A DNA stretch of 64,000 bases from Peptacetobacter hiranonis. GTDB taxonomy: Bacteria > Bacillota > Clostridia > Peptostreptococcales > Peptostreptococcaceae. Made by a program: the position numbers and the translations under genes. The stretch is taken from positions 992,001 to 1,056,000 of the forward strand of contig NZ_CP036523.1 of NCBI RefSeq assembly GCF_008151785.1. The letters run 5' to 3'. The notes beneath the pieces are model-generated. The model ran no database searches. It saw nothing but the letters and a program-made list of their open reading frames with translations, and was not told the origin of the DNA. Every line of letters begins with the position of its first letter. Positions within the stretch are counted from its first letter, which is position 1. Of this stretch, positions 35,957 through 45,138 are shown piece after piece.

Positions 35957-37309
35957 ATGAATAAAGACTTAACAATAGATAAAAAAAGAATTAATAGACA
36001 GTTTATGCATTACGTAATACCATCAATGATAGCGATGTTATTCAGTGGATTTTACTCAATAGTCGATGGACTATTTGTAGGAAACAGTATAGGAAACGTG
36101 GGGCTTGCTGCGATAAACCTAGTTTATCCAATACAGGTTGTACTTAATGCAACAGCTACAGGTGTTGGTATAGGTGGATCTGTTCTTGTTTCTATATACA
36201 GAGGAGAAGGAAAAGAAAGAGATATGGAGCACAGTGCCATGCAGACAATAATACTTCTTCTAATATTTGGAGCAATACTTCCTGTTTTCTTCTTAGGTAC
36301 AAAAGGAATTATACTTAACTTCTTAGGAGCAGAAGGCGCAATATATAAGGGAGCAGACGATTATATAACTACTATATTAATAGGTGGAATGCTTCCTGTT
36401 TTAGGAAATGGATTAAATCCAATAGTTAGAAATCAGGGAAAACCAATCATAGCTACTCAGAATATGGTAGCAGGTCTTGTTACTAATATCGTACTTGACT
36501 ATGTATTTATATACAAAATGAATTTAGGAATGTTTGGTGCAGCTTTAGCGACAATAACTGCACAGGGTGTAGTTGCTACAATGAATGTTATATACGTTGT
36601 AAAATTAAACCATAAAAACTTTAAAATGGATTATATACTACCAAATATAACTAAAATAAAAAGAATAATGAAAATAGCAGTATCTCCATTTGGACAGACA
36701 ATAGTTCCTTCAATAATAATAATACTTACAAACTGGAAATGTATTGAATACGGTGGAGATGGAGCAGTTGCAATATACTCAGTAATAAGCTACGTACTTG
36801 CATGTGCACAGCTTTTAATACAGGGAATAGGTGATGGTGTTCAGCCATTATTCAGCTACTACTTTGGAGCAAACAAAGAAAGAGAATTACACTATGTGTA
36901 CAATAAAGCATTCTTCTTATGCTCAATATTCTCAGTATTTTTAATGGTTATGACAATGGTATTCAGCGTACAGTTAGCTAAATACTTCAACATATCACCA
37001 GAACTTATGAATGAAACAGCTTTAGCATTAAAAACAACAGCATTTGCTTATGCATTCTTTGGAGTTACAAGAGTAACAAGCGCATACTTCTATGCAACTA
37101 ATCATACGAAATTCAGTAATTTATTAATATACATAGAGCCAATAGTTATAGCACCTGCTATGCTTTGGATATTCACAGAATTATTCGGATTATCTGGTGT
37201 ATGGATGGCATACCCAGCAATACAGGTAATACTATCAAGTATAAGTTTAGTATTAAAAAGTCCAAACATGGAACACAAAAAAGAACTTAAAGTAGCAACA
37301 GTGCAATAA
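35957..37309 (+). CDS. MATE-family efflux pump
   Basis: The protein is 450 residues with 12 predicted helices in two halves. The family pattern is seen in the N-terminal segment MIAMLFSGFYSIVDGLFVGNSIG and in the repeat half (PFGQTIVPSIIII). Such pumps export cationic drugs using Na+ or H+. Expression is probably switched by the upstream MerR protein. A terminator follows. Confidence 0.92.
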   Translation: MNKDLTIDKKRINRQFMHYVIPSMIAMLFSGFYSIVDGLFVGNSIGNVGLAAINLVYPIQVVLNATATGVGIGGSVLVSIYRGEGKERDMEHSAMQTIILLLIFGAILPVFFLGTKGIILNFLGAEGAIYKGADDYITTILIGGMLPVLGNGLNPIVRNQGKPIIATQNMVAGLVTNIVLDYVFIYKMNLGMFGAALATITAQGVVATMNVIYVVKLNHKNFKMDYILPNITKIKRIMKIAVSPFGQTIVPSIIIILTNWKCIEYGGDGAVAIYSVISYVLACAQLLIQGIGDGVQPLFSYYFGANKERELHYVYNKAFFLCSIFSVFLMVMTMVFSVQLAKYFNISPELMNETALALKTTAFAYAFFGVTRVTSAYFYATNHTKFSNLLIYIEPIVIAPAMLWIFTELFGLSGVWMAYPAIQVILSSISLVLKSPNMEHKKELKVATVQ

Positions 37310-37328
37310 ATTTATAAAAGATTATATG

Positions 37329-37367
37329 AAAAGGGACTGAGCAAATACGCATCAGTCCCTTTTTTGT
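37329..37367 (+). terminator. Rho-independent terminator
   Basis: AAAAGGGACTGA pairs with TCAGTCCCTTTT, and T-run continues. Confidence 0.92.
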
Positions 37368-37415
37368 GAGTTGTGTATAAAGTAAATTTAAGTTAAAAAA
37401 ACTTGCGATTATTAA

Positions 37416-38450
37416 TTAAGCTATAACTCCTGCTCTTCTTTCAAGATCAGCTTTTGTTGTAACTTTATGATTTTTGAATACTTTAGCACCTACAAATCCT
37501 GCTATAGAACCACCGATTGCTGCTATAACAAGAGCCATTACAACTTTCATAGGATCATTGAATGCGAATGGAGCTAATAATCCAGGTATTGGAGAAGCTG
37601 TACCAGGAGCATTATTTATTATACCTAAAGCTGCTGCACCCATTCCTGCGAAACCTCCACCGAAGAAGTTAGAGCAGAATATTGGTATTGGGTTTGAAGT
37701 AACAAGTGGTGCCTGAGTAAGAGGTTCAAGCATAACTGCGATTACGTTACTCTTATCTCCTAATTTTAAACCGTGGAATATAAATCCGTTAGTGAATGAT
37801 CCACCGAAGCAAGCTATTGCTGCGATACCCATTGCTAAACCTTTAAGTCCAAGCATAGCAGTTAAAGCCATTGAACTTAGAGGAGATGTACATATCATCT
37901 TCATTATTCCACCTAAAAGGAATCCCATTACAAGTGGTGACTGTTCTGCTGCTGCAGATATTGTTCCACCTATCTGTACTAGAGTAGCATCTACTAATGG
38001 AGTAGCACCTATTGCTATAAATCTAGCTAGAGGAGCTATTAGTAAAGTACCGAATATTAAGTTTAATCCTTCTGGTAATTTCTTTTCTATTATTGGTATT
38101 ATAAATCCAACTATATAACCAGCTATAAATCCAGGAAGTATACCACATCCGCCACAAGCAACACCGGCAACGATTGAAAGTACTGGGTTAGCACCCATTG
38201 CTATAGGAACTGCGATTGCTGAAGCAACTCCACCCATTCCTCCTGAAATACTACCAACTTCTGCTAGGAAGCTTATACCAAATAAATCACCAGAGATGTA
38301 TTTGTGTATTGCTTCTACTAGGAAAGTAGCAACTGCTGCATCTGCCATACCACCCATAGCTACAGATCCTTTTGGCATCTTGAAGCTAAAGAATGAGAAC
38401 CCAGCAAGTACAAGTAATAATAGACCAAGTCCAGATAAAATTGTCATCAT
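37416..38450 (-). CDS. PfoR-like / PTS EIIC-2 family membrane protein
   Basis: The protein is 344 residues with about ten membrane helices, very Gly/Ala-rich (GGCGILPGFIAGYIVG, GGSFTNGFIFHGLKLGDKS). It matches the family annotated as PTS sugar transporter subunit IIC type 2, which includes PfoR of Clostridium perfringens (about 343 residues). No phosphotransferase partner domains are nearby, so sugar transport is uncertain. The start has AGGTG 8 bp upstream. Confidence 0.8.
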   Translation of the reverse strand: MMTILSGLGLLLLVLAGFSFFSFKMPKGSVAMGGMADAAVATFLVEAIHKYISGDLFGISFLAEVGSISGGMGGVASAIAVPIAMGANPVLSIVAGVACGGCGILPGFIAGYIVGFIIPIIEKKLPEGLNLIFGTLLIAPLARFIAIGATPLVDATLVQIGGTISAAAEQSPLVMGFLLGGIMKMICTSPLSSMALTAMLGLKGLAMGIAAIACFGGSFTNGFIFHGLKLGDKSNVIAVMLEPLTQAPLVTSNPIPIFCSNFFGGGFAGMGAAALGIINNAPGTASPIPGLLAPFAFNDPMKVVMALVIAAIGGSIAGFVGAKVFKNHKVTTKADLERRAGVIA

Positions 38451-38912
38451 AAGCTTTCACCTCATAATATTATAGATTGTATTTATAAGAAAGGGTTTTC
38501 TTATCGTTAAAATCAATATAATATATGAGTTTTAAAAAGTTTCAAAAAGTTACAGAAAAGATGAAAAAAATTTAACGAAAAAATTGAAATTTTTTCAAAA
38601 TTAATACAAAAAAATTATTTTGCGACTCAAAAAAATTATATAGTCCTTTAAAAAATAATTTTTAAACGAAAAAAATCGAAATAAAATTCTATGGTAAACA
38701 TTTTCAAAATTAACAAAGTTAAATTGGGCGAAAAAAATAAGAAAAAAACAATATAAAACTTGTTCATATTTTTAACAATTAATTAGATGAAATGAAATTT
38801 ATAAATTGTATAAATGAATAAAATTACAAATAAAAAGAGGCTGATTTTGAAAAATAACTTGAAAAATTTATAAAAACATATAGTTATTAACAATAGCTGA
38901 AAAAATTGGAAT
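38451..38912. other. AT-rich intergenic region
   Basis: The roughly 460 bp carry no coding frame and no clear fold. They would hold the promoter of the PfoR-like gene on the minus strand. Nothing more specific was seen. Confidence 0.5.
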
Positions 38913-38950
38913 GAAAAAAGGCACGATTTTTGCTAAAAATAAATCATGCC
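38913..38950 (-). terminator. Rho-independent terminator of the two-component operon
   Basis: Read on the minus strand, GGCATGATTT pairs with AAATCGTGCC, followed by a T-run. Confidence 0.85.
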
Positions 38951-38978
38951 TATTAATACATATATTTTTTTAGATAAC

Positions 38979-39818
38979 TTAATTCTGAACATAAAGTACA
39001 AGAGAGTTTAAGAAGTTTCTAATTTTTACATTTCCATGCTTAGTACTTTTTCCTCTTATATAGTCCATTTCCTTTCTAACTTGCTCGAAGTTGTAAAGGT
39101 TTGTCGCAAATTCAAGGAATATATCATTTGAATAGTCTTCAATTCCAAGATTAGCTAAATTTATCATACCAGTATTTGCCGCACGTCTTATTCTTTGTTC
39201 CATAGATTTAGGGTTATCTGTAAATTTAGAACAAAGCTCATTTAAAGTAACATTTTCTATATTCCGATTCTTTTCTATGATGTATTCTATTAAAGTTATA
39301 ATATCCTTGCTTCCTATTTCGCCTATTATACCAAGCTTTTGAAGAACAGTTTTTAGTTTTGGAAGCCATGTTTTTTCAGAAGGAGCAGTAGTATCTTTAC
39401 TTCCAAGGCTATTGTTAAATAGATTCTGTACAGTTGCTACAGTTCTTTTTAGATTTAAGGAATCTTTTACCTTTTTAAGAACAGATTCAACTTCTATACT
39501 GTTTATAGGTTTTTGTATATAGAATTCTATACCGTTTTCGTATGCTTCAGAAATCATATCTTTTGAAGAAACCTGAGATATCATAACAAAAGCAAGAGAT
39601 GGATCAATTTCAGCAGCTTTCTTTATAAAAGCTATACCATCCATATTAGGCATCAATAAATCAACAATAACTATATCCACACTACTAACGCTCAAATCTT
39701 CTATAGCGTCTTCAGGATTGCCATACGAACCGACAACCTCACCTATGTTTCTTTCTTCTATAATTAGTTTTAATATTTTTCTTATATTTTTATCATCATC
39801 AACTAAATAAAATTTCAT
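38979..39818 (-). CDS. GlnL/YcbB-type response regulator
   Basis: The protein is 279 residues. The receiver domain (1-120) has Asp53 (VIVDLLMPNMDG) and KPINS. The C-terminal domain (about 150-275) fits the YcbB DNA-binding family (GSKDIITLIEYIIEKN, MEQRIRRAANTG). In Bacillus subtilis, GlnK-GlnL responds to glutamine. Residue 185 is encoded by CGG (39264-39266). It is directly downstream of its kinase (4-bp gap). Confidence 0.85.
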   Translation of the reverse strand: MKFYLVDDDKNIRKILKLIIEERNIGEVVGSYGNPEDAIEDLSVSSVDIVIVDLLMPNMDGIAFIKKAAEIDPSLAFVMISQVSSKDMISEAYENGIEFYIQKPINSIEVESVLKKVKDSLNLKRTVATVQNLFNNSLGSKDTTAPSEKTWLPKLKTVLQKLGIIGEIGSKDIITLIEYIIEKNRNIENVTLNELCSKFTDNPKSMEQRIRRAANTGMINLANLGIEDYSNDIFLEFATNLYNFEQVRKEMDYIRGKSTKHGNVKIRNFLNSLVLYVQN

Positions 39819-39822
39819 TCTT

Positions 39823-41130
39823 TTAAATCACCTTCAATTCATTTTTTGGAATATTTATCACAAAAGAGGTATTTCCAGGCTCAGAAGTAACACATATACT
39901 TCCGTTAAACTGATTTTCTACGATGTCTTTAACCAAATTAAGCCCTAACCCTCTGTTTATTTCTCCAGTTTCAAAATTTATCTTTGTTGAAAATCCTGGC
40001 TCAAATATTTCTAAAATATCTTCTGAATCTATTCCAGGACCGTTATCTCTAATTAAAATAGAATAATATTCCTCGTCTATATCTTTTTTTGTGCTAGTTT
40101 TAAGCTCTATTTTGAAGTCTATTACAATTTCTTTATCTTTAGCAGCTTCAACAGAATTGGTAAATAGATTTCTAAAAATAGACATAAAGAAATACTCTTT
40201 ATCTGTGTATAGGTTTTCATCGAAGTTATTATTAAAAATAACAGTTTTTCCTTTTTCAGTAGCTTCATCAGATGTAGAACCTTCTAAAAGATTTACTATA
40301 TCTGATATATACATACCGTTGTTTTCTAAGTTTAAATTCATAGCTTCAGAAATTCCCCTAAGAATTAAGACATATTCTTTCTTTATTTCGTGTATATCTT
40401 TAGCAACATTAAGAGCTTCTTTTGATATTTCTTCATCAACGCCCCGTTTTTTCATATCATTGAATAGCTTATAAGAAGAATTCATAGTTTCTTCTATTAA
40501 TGAAGTATTTTTCTTCATCCAAATTATTTCTCCATTTAGTTTAGAAATTAGTAGCATAAGCTTTTTATATCTAACTGCATGTTCTTCCTTCATAAAAGTA
40601 AGATGGTACTTCTTTAGGAAGGTAATCAAAGCCCATATTATAAATGATCTGGATATAGCAACAAATATTATACAAAGCTGAATTTTTATTTCAAATGTAT
40701 TTATGCTAAATCTAAGAATAAGTTCTACTAAATTTGCCAAATAGTCCATTAATATAAACCAAATTATGTCGGAATCGTTTTCTAGAACCTTACTTCTTTT
40801 TTTTGAATACAGATAAATAAGAAATCCATATGCAATGTAGAAGAAAGACTCAGGCAGGCAATTTAAAGCCGCTTGTTCTTGAAAACCTTGTTGTAGCCAA
40901 ATTGCTCCAAATCTGGTTATAAAAACTCCTATCGCAGAAAAAATACTAACCGGTATAATTGGAAAATCTTCAATTAAAAATAAAAATACTGGAAAAGTTA
41001 TTATTCCTATAGATATTTTAAAATTATTTAAAAATAAATTTATATTAAATTGTGCAGCAAGCACTGTTATTAATCCAAAGAGAATTGTAGTTTCAAAAAA
41101 ATTTTTTCTACTAAATGTTTTATATTTCAT
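39823..41130 (-). CDS. GlnK-like sensor histidine kinase
   Basis: The protein is 435 residues. Six membrane helices fill residues 15-200. The phospho-acceptor region has DIHEIKKEY, as in GlnK/YcbA-type kinases. The GHKL ATPase part has LFTNSVEAA, DNGPGI, FSTK and RGLGLNLVKDIV. Residue 229 is encoded by CGG (40444-40446). A ligand such as glutamine is possible but not shown. The neighbouring PfoR-like gene may be its target. Confidence 0.87.
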   Translation of the reverse strand: MKYKTFSRKNFFETTILFGLITVLAAQFNINLFLNNFKISIGIITFPVFLFLIEDFPIIPVSIFSAIGVFITRFGAIWLQQGFQEQAALNCLPESFFYIAYGFLIYLYSKKRSKVLENDSDIIWFILMDYLANLVELILRFSINTFEIKIQLCIIFVAISRSFIIWALITFLKKYHLTFMKEEHAVRYKKLMLLISKLNGEIIWMKKNTSLIEETMNSSYKLFNDMKKRGVDEEISKEALNVAKDIHEIKKEYVLILRGISEAMNLNLENNGMYISDIVNLLEGSTSDEATEKGKTVIFNNNFDENLYTDKEYFFMSIFRNLFTNSVEAAKDKEIVIDFKIELKTSTKKDIDEEYYSILIRDNGPGIDSEDILEIFEPGFSTKINFETGEINRGLGLNLVKDIVENQFNGSICVTSEPGNTSFVINIPKNELKVI

Positions 41131-41318
41131 CTTTTTCCCTCGTTTTTTATTATTACAAAATATATTTTAACACGTAAATAGTATTATTGAAAGTTTCTAT
41201 ATAAATAAATTTTAAAATATATTTTAACTATAATTATTGTTTATGGCATAAAAAAGAATGAACATATAAACCAATTAATATGATAAGATATTATTGTAAG
41301 AAAGGAAGTGATTTAAGC

Positions 41319-42011
41319 ATGAAGAATAATGTAGATAAAAATTATTTCAAAGACCTAAACAGAAAAGATTATATAGAAAAGGCGTATGAAATAATAACTA
41401 ATGAAGGAACAAAGGCTATTTCGATAAGAAGAATTGCAAAGGAAATGGGATGTAGTTCTACATGTTTATATAGATACTTTAAAAATTTAGACGAGCTACT
41501 GTTCTATGCACATATGGGATTTTTAAATTGTTATCTTGAGGATTTAGAAAATGCAGAGAAAACATGGAAAACAGTATGGGATCAGCATCTAGGTGTATGG
41601 GAGTGTTATACAAGAGCAGCATTTAGATATCCTGAAGCATTTGATATGATATTTTTACATGAAAATAGCAAGAATTTAGATACAGCTGTGGTTGAATATT
41701 ATAATATGTTTCCAGAAAATCTGAGTGGATTTAAAGAACATTTAAAAAAGATGCTTGAAACTCCTGGATTTTACGATAGGGACTTTGAGATGTGTATGCA
41801 ATGCGTTGATGCAGGTCAGATAAGTTTGGAAAATGCAAAGAAGATGAACCATATGGAGTGTACTCTTTATATGGGATATTTAAAGGATATTCTTAGCAAT
41901 GGTATTAAAGAAGAGGATATAGAAGATAGAGTTAGATGTTTTGTTAGAGAAGTAAAAGACATAGCTAATTTTTATGCAGATAAATTTGAATATACAGGAG
42001 CAATTATATAG
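41319..42011 (+). CDS. TetR-family regulator
   Basis: The protein is 230 residues. The N-terminal helix-turn-helix is clear: YIEKAYEIITNEGTKAISIR then RIAKEMGCSSTCLYRYFKN. The C-terminal ligand domain is large and Trp/Cys-containing. AAAGGAAGTG lies before the ATG at 41319, which is preferred to 41280. It is divergent from the GlnK-like kinase gene, so it may regulate that gene or itself. The IStron begins right after it. Confidence 0.85.
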   Translation: MKNNVDKNYFKDLNRKDYIEKAYEIITNEGTKAISIRRIAKEMGCSSTCLYRYFKNLDELLFYAHMGFLNCYLEDLENAEKTWKTVWDQHLGVWECYTRAAFRYPEAFDMIFLHENSKNLDTAVVEYYNMFPENLSGFKEHLKKMLETPGFYDRDFEMCMQCVDAGQISLENAKKMNHMECTLYMGYLKDILSNGIKEEDIEDRVRCFVREVKDIANFYADKFEYTGAII

Positions 42012-42042
42012 TTGTTAAAAATATAGTCAAAAATATACATAT

Positions 42043-42078
42043 ATAGACAAATGTATTTTTATAGACAAATGTATTTTT
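42043..42078. repeat. 18-bp tandem repeat at the IStron left end
   Basis: ATAGACAAATGTATTTTT occurs twice head to tail. Its inverse core is present at the right end, so it is probably a terminal recognition hairpin arm. Confidence 0.7.
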
Positions 42079-42465
42079 TACAAAGAGCTCCCTACATTCA
42101 TAAAGAGTGTAGAGAGGCGAGAAATCGCCCAAAACTCCTTTAATTGCTGGAAGTTCCTAAAGCTAGTTAAACTACAATGTAGAATTGAAAAATATTCAAG
42201 CGTGAATGTTGCGAAAGCAGAAAAAATTAACTAGATAGCATAAGGTTAAATCCTAAGTGCTTTAATAATGGATAATCAGCAGCCAAGATCCGAACAGGAT
42301 AAGGTTCAACGACTAGGCAAATGCCGTACATCACAAGCTATTGGTGGTGGAAATGGGGAGCATCTAAAAAATTAGATGGTGATATAGTCTGTGCTTAATG
42401 GAAACATTAAGAAGTTCATAAGAGAACTGATTGGAAAGTAGCGATTCCGATTGAACACTCTAAAA
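42065..42465 (+). ncRNA. Group I self-splicing intron core
   Basis: All four conserved elements are present in order: P AATTGCTGGAAG (42142-42153), Q AATCAGCAGCCAAG (42274-42287), R GTTCAACGACTA (about 42304-42315), S GATATAGTCT (42381-42390). P7 pairs GACTA with TAGTC. P8 is CATCTAA/TTAGATG (42361-42378). P9 is CTTAATG-GAAA-CATTAAG with a GNRA loop (42394-42411). This should fold as a ribozyme and remove the element from transcripts. Confidence 0.9.
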
Positions 42466-42615
42466 ATATATACGGATGTATTTTAGATATAACGACCGTA
42501 TTTTTTATTTATTTAAAAACTTAAAAAAATTTTTATATTATTTGTATAATATAACTTCGATTAGTATATAATACAATTAGAAAGATAAATTTGTTATAGA
42601 ATCGAGGTGAGGTAA

Positions 42616-44028
42616 ATGAAAAAGACAATAACTAAAACTGTAAAACAATATTCCTATAAAATTGATGATTATAAGGTTGAAGAATTATTAAAAATAGGAA
42701 AAGAATATAAAAATGTTAAAAATTACGTATATTCAAGATATAGTGGAATAAAAAGTCTTTTAATCATTGAAAAACCTCGAAAAATCAGAGATGCATGGGT
42801 AAGTACAAAGTTTTATGAACAATGGAAATTACCAGCTAGATATTGGAAATTAGCATTACAAGATGCAATTGGAAATATAAAGTCTGGTTGGTCTAATACA
42901 AAAAATGAAATTAGGACTGCTGCTTATAATAATGAACATTTATCTACTGATGATAGATATTATATAAATTATATACTATCAGCAAATAAGCTTTATTATA
43001 ACGTATTAAACAATATAAACTTTGATATTCCTAAAAAATTTGTAGGAAAAAACTTAAATATTAAATATTTGAACAACTTAATAAAAAGATACACTAGAAG
43101 ATATAAAGGAAAAGTACCATACACAAATAAAATAAATTCTTTTTCGATAGATACAGGTTTATATAGATATTCAAAAAATAACACAAATGAAAATTATATT
43201 TATATATCTTCAATGGAAACAAGAAAAAGAGTAGCGATTAAATTGAGGGATTCAAATAAATACAACAAAACACTTAAAATCAAAATCATAGATAATGTAT
43301 TGAGAATAAATATTCCATTAGAAGTGGAATCAAAGGAAAATAACAACGAAAATATTATAGGAATAGATAAAGGATATAGATACTTGCTTGCAACATCAAA
43401 TGGAAATCTGTATGGAGAAAAACTTAATTATTATCTAAGTAAAGAAACAGAAAGATTGAATAATAAAAATGCTAATCGAAACAGATTTTTCGCACTTAGA
43501 AGAAAATACATTGAAGAAGGTAACACTAAGAAAGCAGACAATATACTTAAAAATAATTTAGGAAAGAAAAAATACAGAAAAAACAAAAATAAACACAATG
43601 AAACAGTTAAATCTTACATCAACAAAAATATCAATGAATTTATAAAGTCAGAAAAGCCGAAGGAAGTTGTAATGGAAAATTTAGATTTTGTAAATTGGGA
43701 TGACAGATATCCAAAATCTGTAAAAAGAAAGTTATCTAGATGGATTAAAGGCTACATAAGAGATAGACTTGAATACAAGTTTAAATTAAATAGTATTGAA
43801 TTTACATACATAAATCCAGCATATACAAGTCAAATTTGTAGTAAATGTGGAAGATTTGGTGTAAGAAATGGAGATTCATTTGTTTGTGAGTATTGTGGAG
43901 AAATTCATGCAGATATAAATGCAAGTAAAAATATTTTAGAGAGAAAGTATGATAAAGAAATAAAGATGTTTACAAGTTATAAGAAAGTTAAGGAAATACT
44001 AGAAAGTAGAATTGCTGATATAAAGTAA
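42616..44028 (+). CDS. tnpB: TnpB, RNA-guided nuclease of IS605/IStron type
   Basis: The protein is 470 residues. The RuvC-like core is intact: Asp251 (IIGIDKGYR), Glu354 (VVMENLDF) and Asp433 (HADINASKNI). A zinc ribbon, CSKCGRFG (Cys408, 411) and CEYCG (Cys424, 427), lies between. The N-terminal part is the wedge/REC region. TnpB uses an omega RNA from the 3' end of its own element to cut DNA at the empty target site, which helps retain the transposon. GAGGTGAGG precedes the start. Confidence 0.93.
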   Translation: MKKTITKTVKQYSYKIDDYKVEELLKIGKEYKNVKNYVYSRYSGIKSLLIIEKPRKIRDAWVSTKFYEQWKLPARYWKLALQDAIGNIKSGWSNTKNEIRTAAYNNEHLSTDDRYYINYILSANKLYYNVLNNINFDIPKKFVGKNLNIKYLNNLIKRYTRRYKGKVPYTNKINSFSIDTGLYRYSKNNTNENYIYISSMETRKRVAIKLRDSNKYNKTLKIKIIDNVLRINIPLEVESKENNNENIIGIDKGYRYLLATSNGNLYGEKLNYYLSKETERLNNKNANRNRFFALRRKYIEEGNTKKADNILKNNLGKKKYRKNKNKHNETVKSYINKNINEFIKSEKPKEVVMENLDFVNWDDRYPKSVKRKLSRWIKGYIRDRLEYKFKLNSIEFTYINPAYTSQICSKCGRFGVRNGDSFVCEYCGEIHADINASKNILERKYDKEIKMFTSYKKVKEILESRIADIK

Positions 44029-44280
44029 AAAGATAGGTTAAAAGTATATTTTATTTAATCACGAATATATTTTGTATTTATCCAACTGTTGATAAATAGA
44101 GGGTATATTTTATCGGTGACGGGGGTTAGATAAAATGCTTTAAATAAATAAAAAATACGGTTGTGGGATAATCGAGATAGAAATTTTATCGAGATAACTG
44201 GCTCAACCAAGACTTAAAACTATCAAGAGATAGAATAAGAGCGAAATATCTAAAATGAATACATTTGTATATATTTTTAG
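44029..44280 (+). ncRNA. Predicted omega RNA and right end of the IStron
   Basis: The segment follows tnpB directly and holds several hairpins (TTTATC/GATAAA near 44096; TTTTATC near 44110 with GATAAAA near 44131). In TnpB elements this strand-matched 3' region is the guide scaffold, and the bases after the right end (from 44281) act as guide. Boundaries are inferred from position. Confidence 0.6.
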
Positions 44281-44352
44281 AACCAGACTTTATTTAATAA
44301 ATAATTTATGATATTATGAAATCGGGTATAGAATTGAATTGGAGGAATTAAA

Positions 44353-44739
44353 ATGTTTGAAAAAGAAAAATGTACTATAGTTACTAACAATGATAGAGTT
44401 GCCGATAAATATAAGGATATAATGAAAGTTGAATTGGTTAATTCATATGAAGAGGTTCTTATTAAGGCTAGAAATATGGTTTATGATAGACATAGACTGC
44501 TTACTCATCCACAGGCTGGTAGCTTAAAACCGAATCAAACTCCATACAGATCTATAATTGTATACCCATCTGATAACAGTAGTAATATGGACGATGTTAT
44601 GATGATAGAAAAGGCTATTGAAACTTTTAACAAATTTAGAGAAATAAAAGAAACTCCAAAATATGAAGAAAAAATAGCTAATGATTATAAGACAATAGAT
44701 TTATCTATGATAGATAATGTAATGCCAAGAATACAATAA
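44353..44739 (+). CDS. grdX: GrdX-family protein
   Basis: The protein is 128 residues. The pattern VTNNDRVADKYK near the start and HRLLTHPQAGSLKPNQTPYR match GrdX, a small protein of unknown role encoded with glycine reductase genes of Stickland fermenters. A terminator at 44798 separates it from grdE. The IStron right end lies only about 72 bp upstream, so its promoter must lie in that gap or in the element. Confidence 0.85.
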   Translation: MFEKEKCTIVTNNDRVADKYKDIMKVELVNSYEEVLIKARNMVYDRHRLLTHPQAGSLKPNQTPYRSIIVYPSDNSSNMDDVMMIEKAIETFNKFREIKETPKYEEKIANDYKTIDLSMIDNVMPRIQ

Positions 44740-44797
44740 TAGAAAAAACATATAAGAAATATATATAAATAAGCTTAAAAAATTGAATAATTGATTT

Positions 44798-44838
44798 AAA
44801 AAGACATTTTACTGTTTATTAGAGTGAAATGTCTTTTA
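44798..44838 (+). terminator. Rho-independent terminator
   Basis: AAAAGACATTTTACT pairs with AGTGAAATGTCTTTT, and a T-rich tail follows. Confidence 0.88.
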
Positions 44839-44839
44839 T

Positions 44840-45138
44840 TTTATCTATTTTTATATGAATTTTTTTACAAAAAGGTAAAAAAATAAGAGAAAATATTCTC
44901 ATAAATAGAATTAAAGATATAAAATTTATTTGTAAAAATAATTCTGAAAATTTAATGATAAAATATAGACAAACCTTTTCCTATGTGATAATATTTAAGT
45001 ATAGAAAAAATCTATACCTGAATAAAGACAGAATAAATAGAAATGTCTAAGATTGGAATAAGAAATTAAAGTTTTATAAGCCAATCATTTTTTTAGACTT
45101 TATGTTATCACGATAACTAAATCGAAGGAGGTAGCTAC
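44840..45138 (+). promoter_or_regulatory. Leader region of grdE-grdB
   Basis: The 299 bp lack a gene. A hairpin GTATAGA-AAAAA-TCTATAC (about 44999-45017) and a weaker AGACA/TGTCT pair are seen. The palindrome TTATCACGATAA lies near the end. GGAGG precedes the ATG at 45139. No glycine riboswitch consensus was recognised. Confidence 0.45.

Larger units (their letters stand above)
42020..44280 (+). mobile_element. IStron: group I intron plus IS605-type tnpB element
   Basis: The roughly 2.26-kb unit has a complete group I intron core at its 5' side (42065-42465), a full tnpB (42616-44028) and a structured 3' end. The left end has an 18-bp tandem repeat (ATAGACAAATGTATTTTT at 42043-42060 and 42061-42078). 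The right end carries the inverse, ATACATTTGT, and stops near TTTTTAG (44280), a plausible 3' splice G. No TnpA transposase is present. Exact ends are uncertain by tens of bases on the left. It sits between the TetR gene and grdX. Confidence 0.85.

Noticed and set aside
44840-45138. Glycine riboswitch before grdE
   Set aside because: The conserved glycine aptamer segments were not found, only short AT-rich hairpins.
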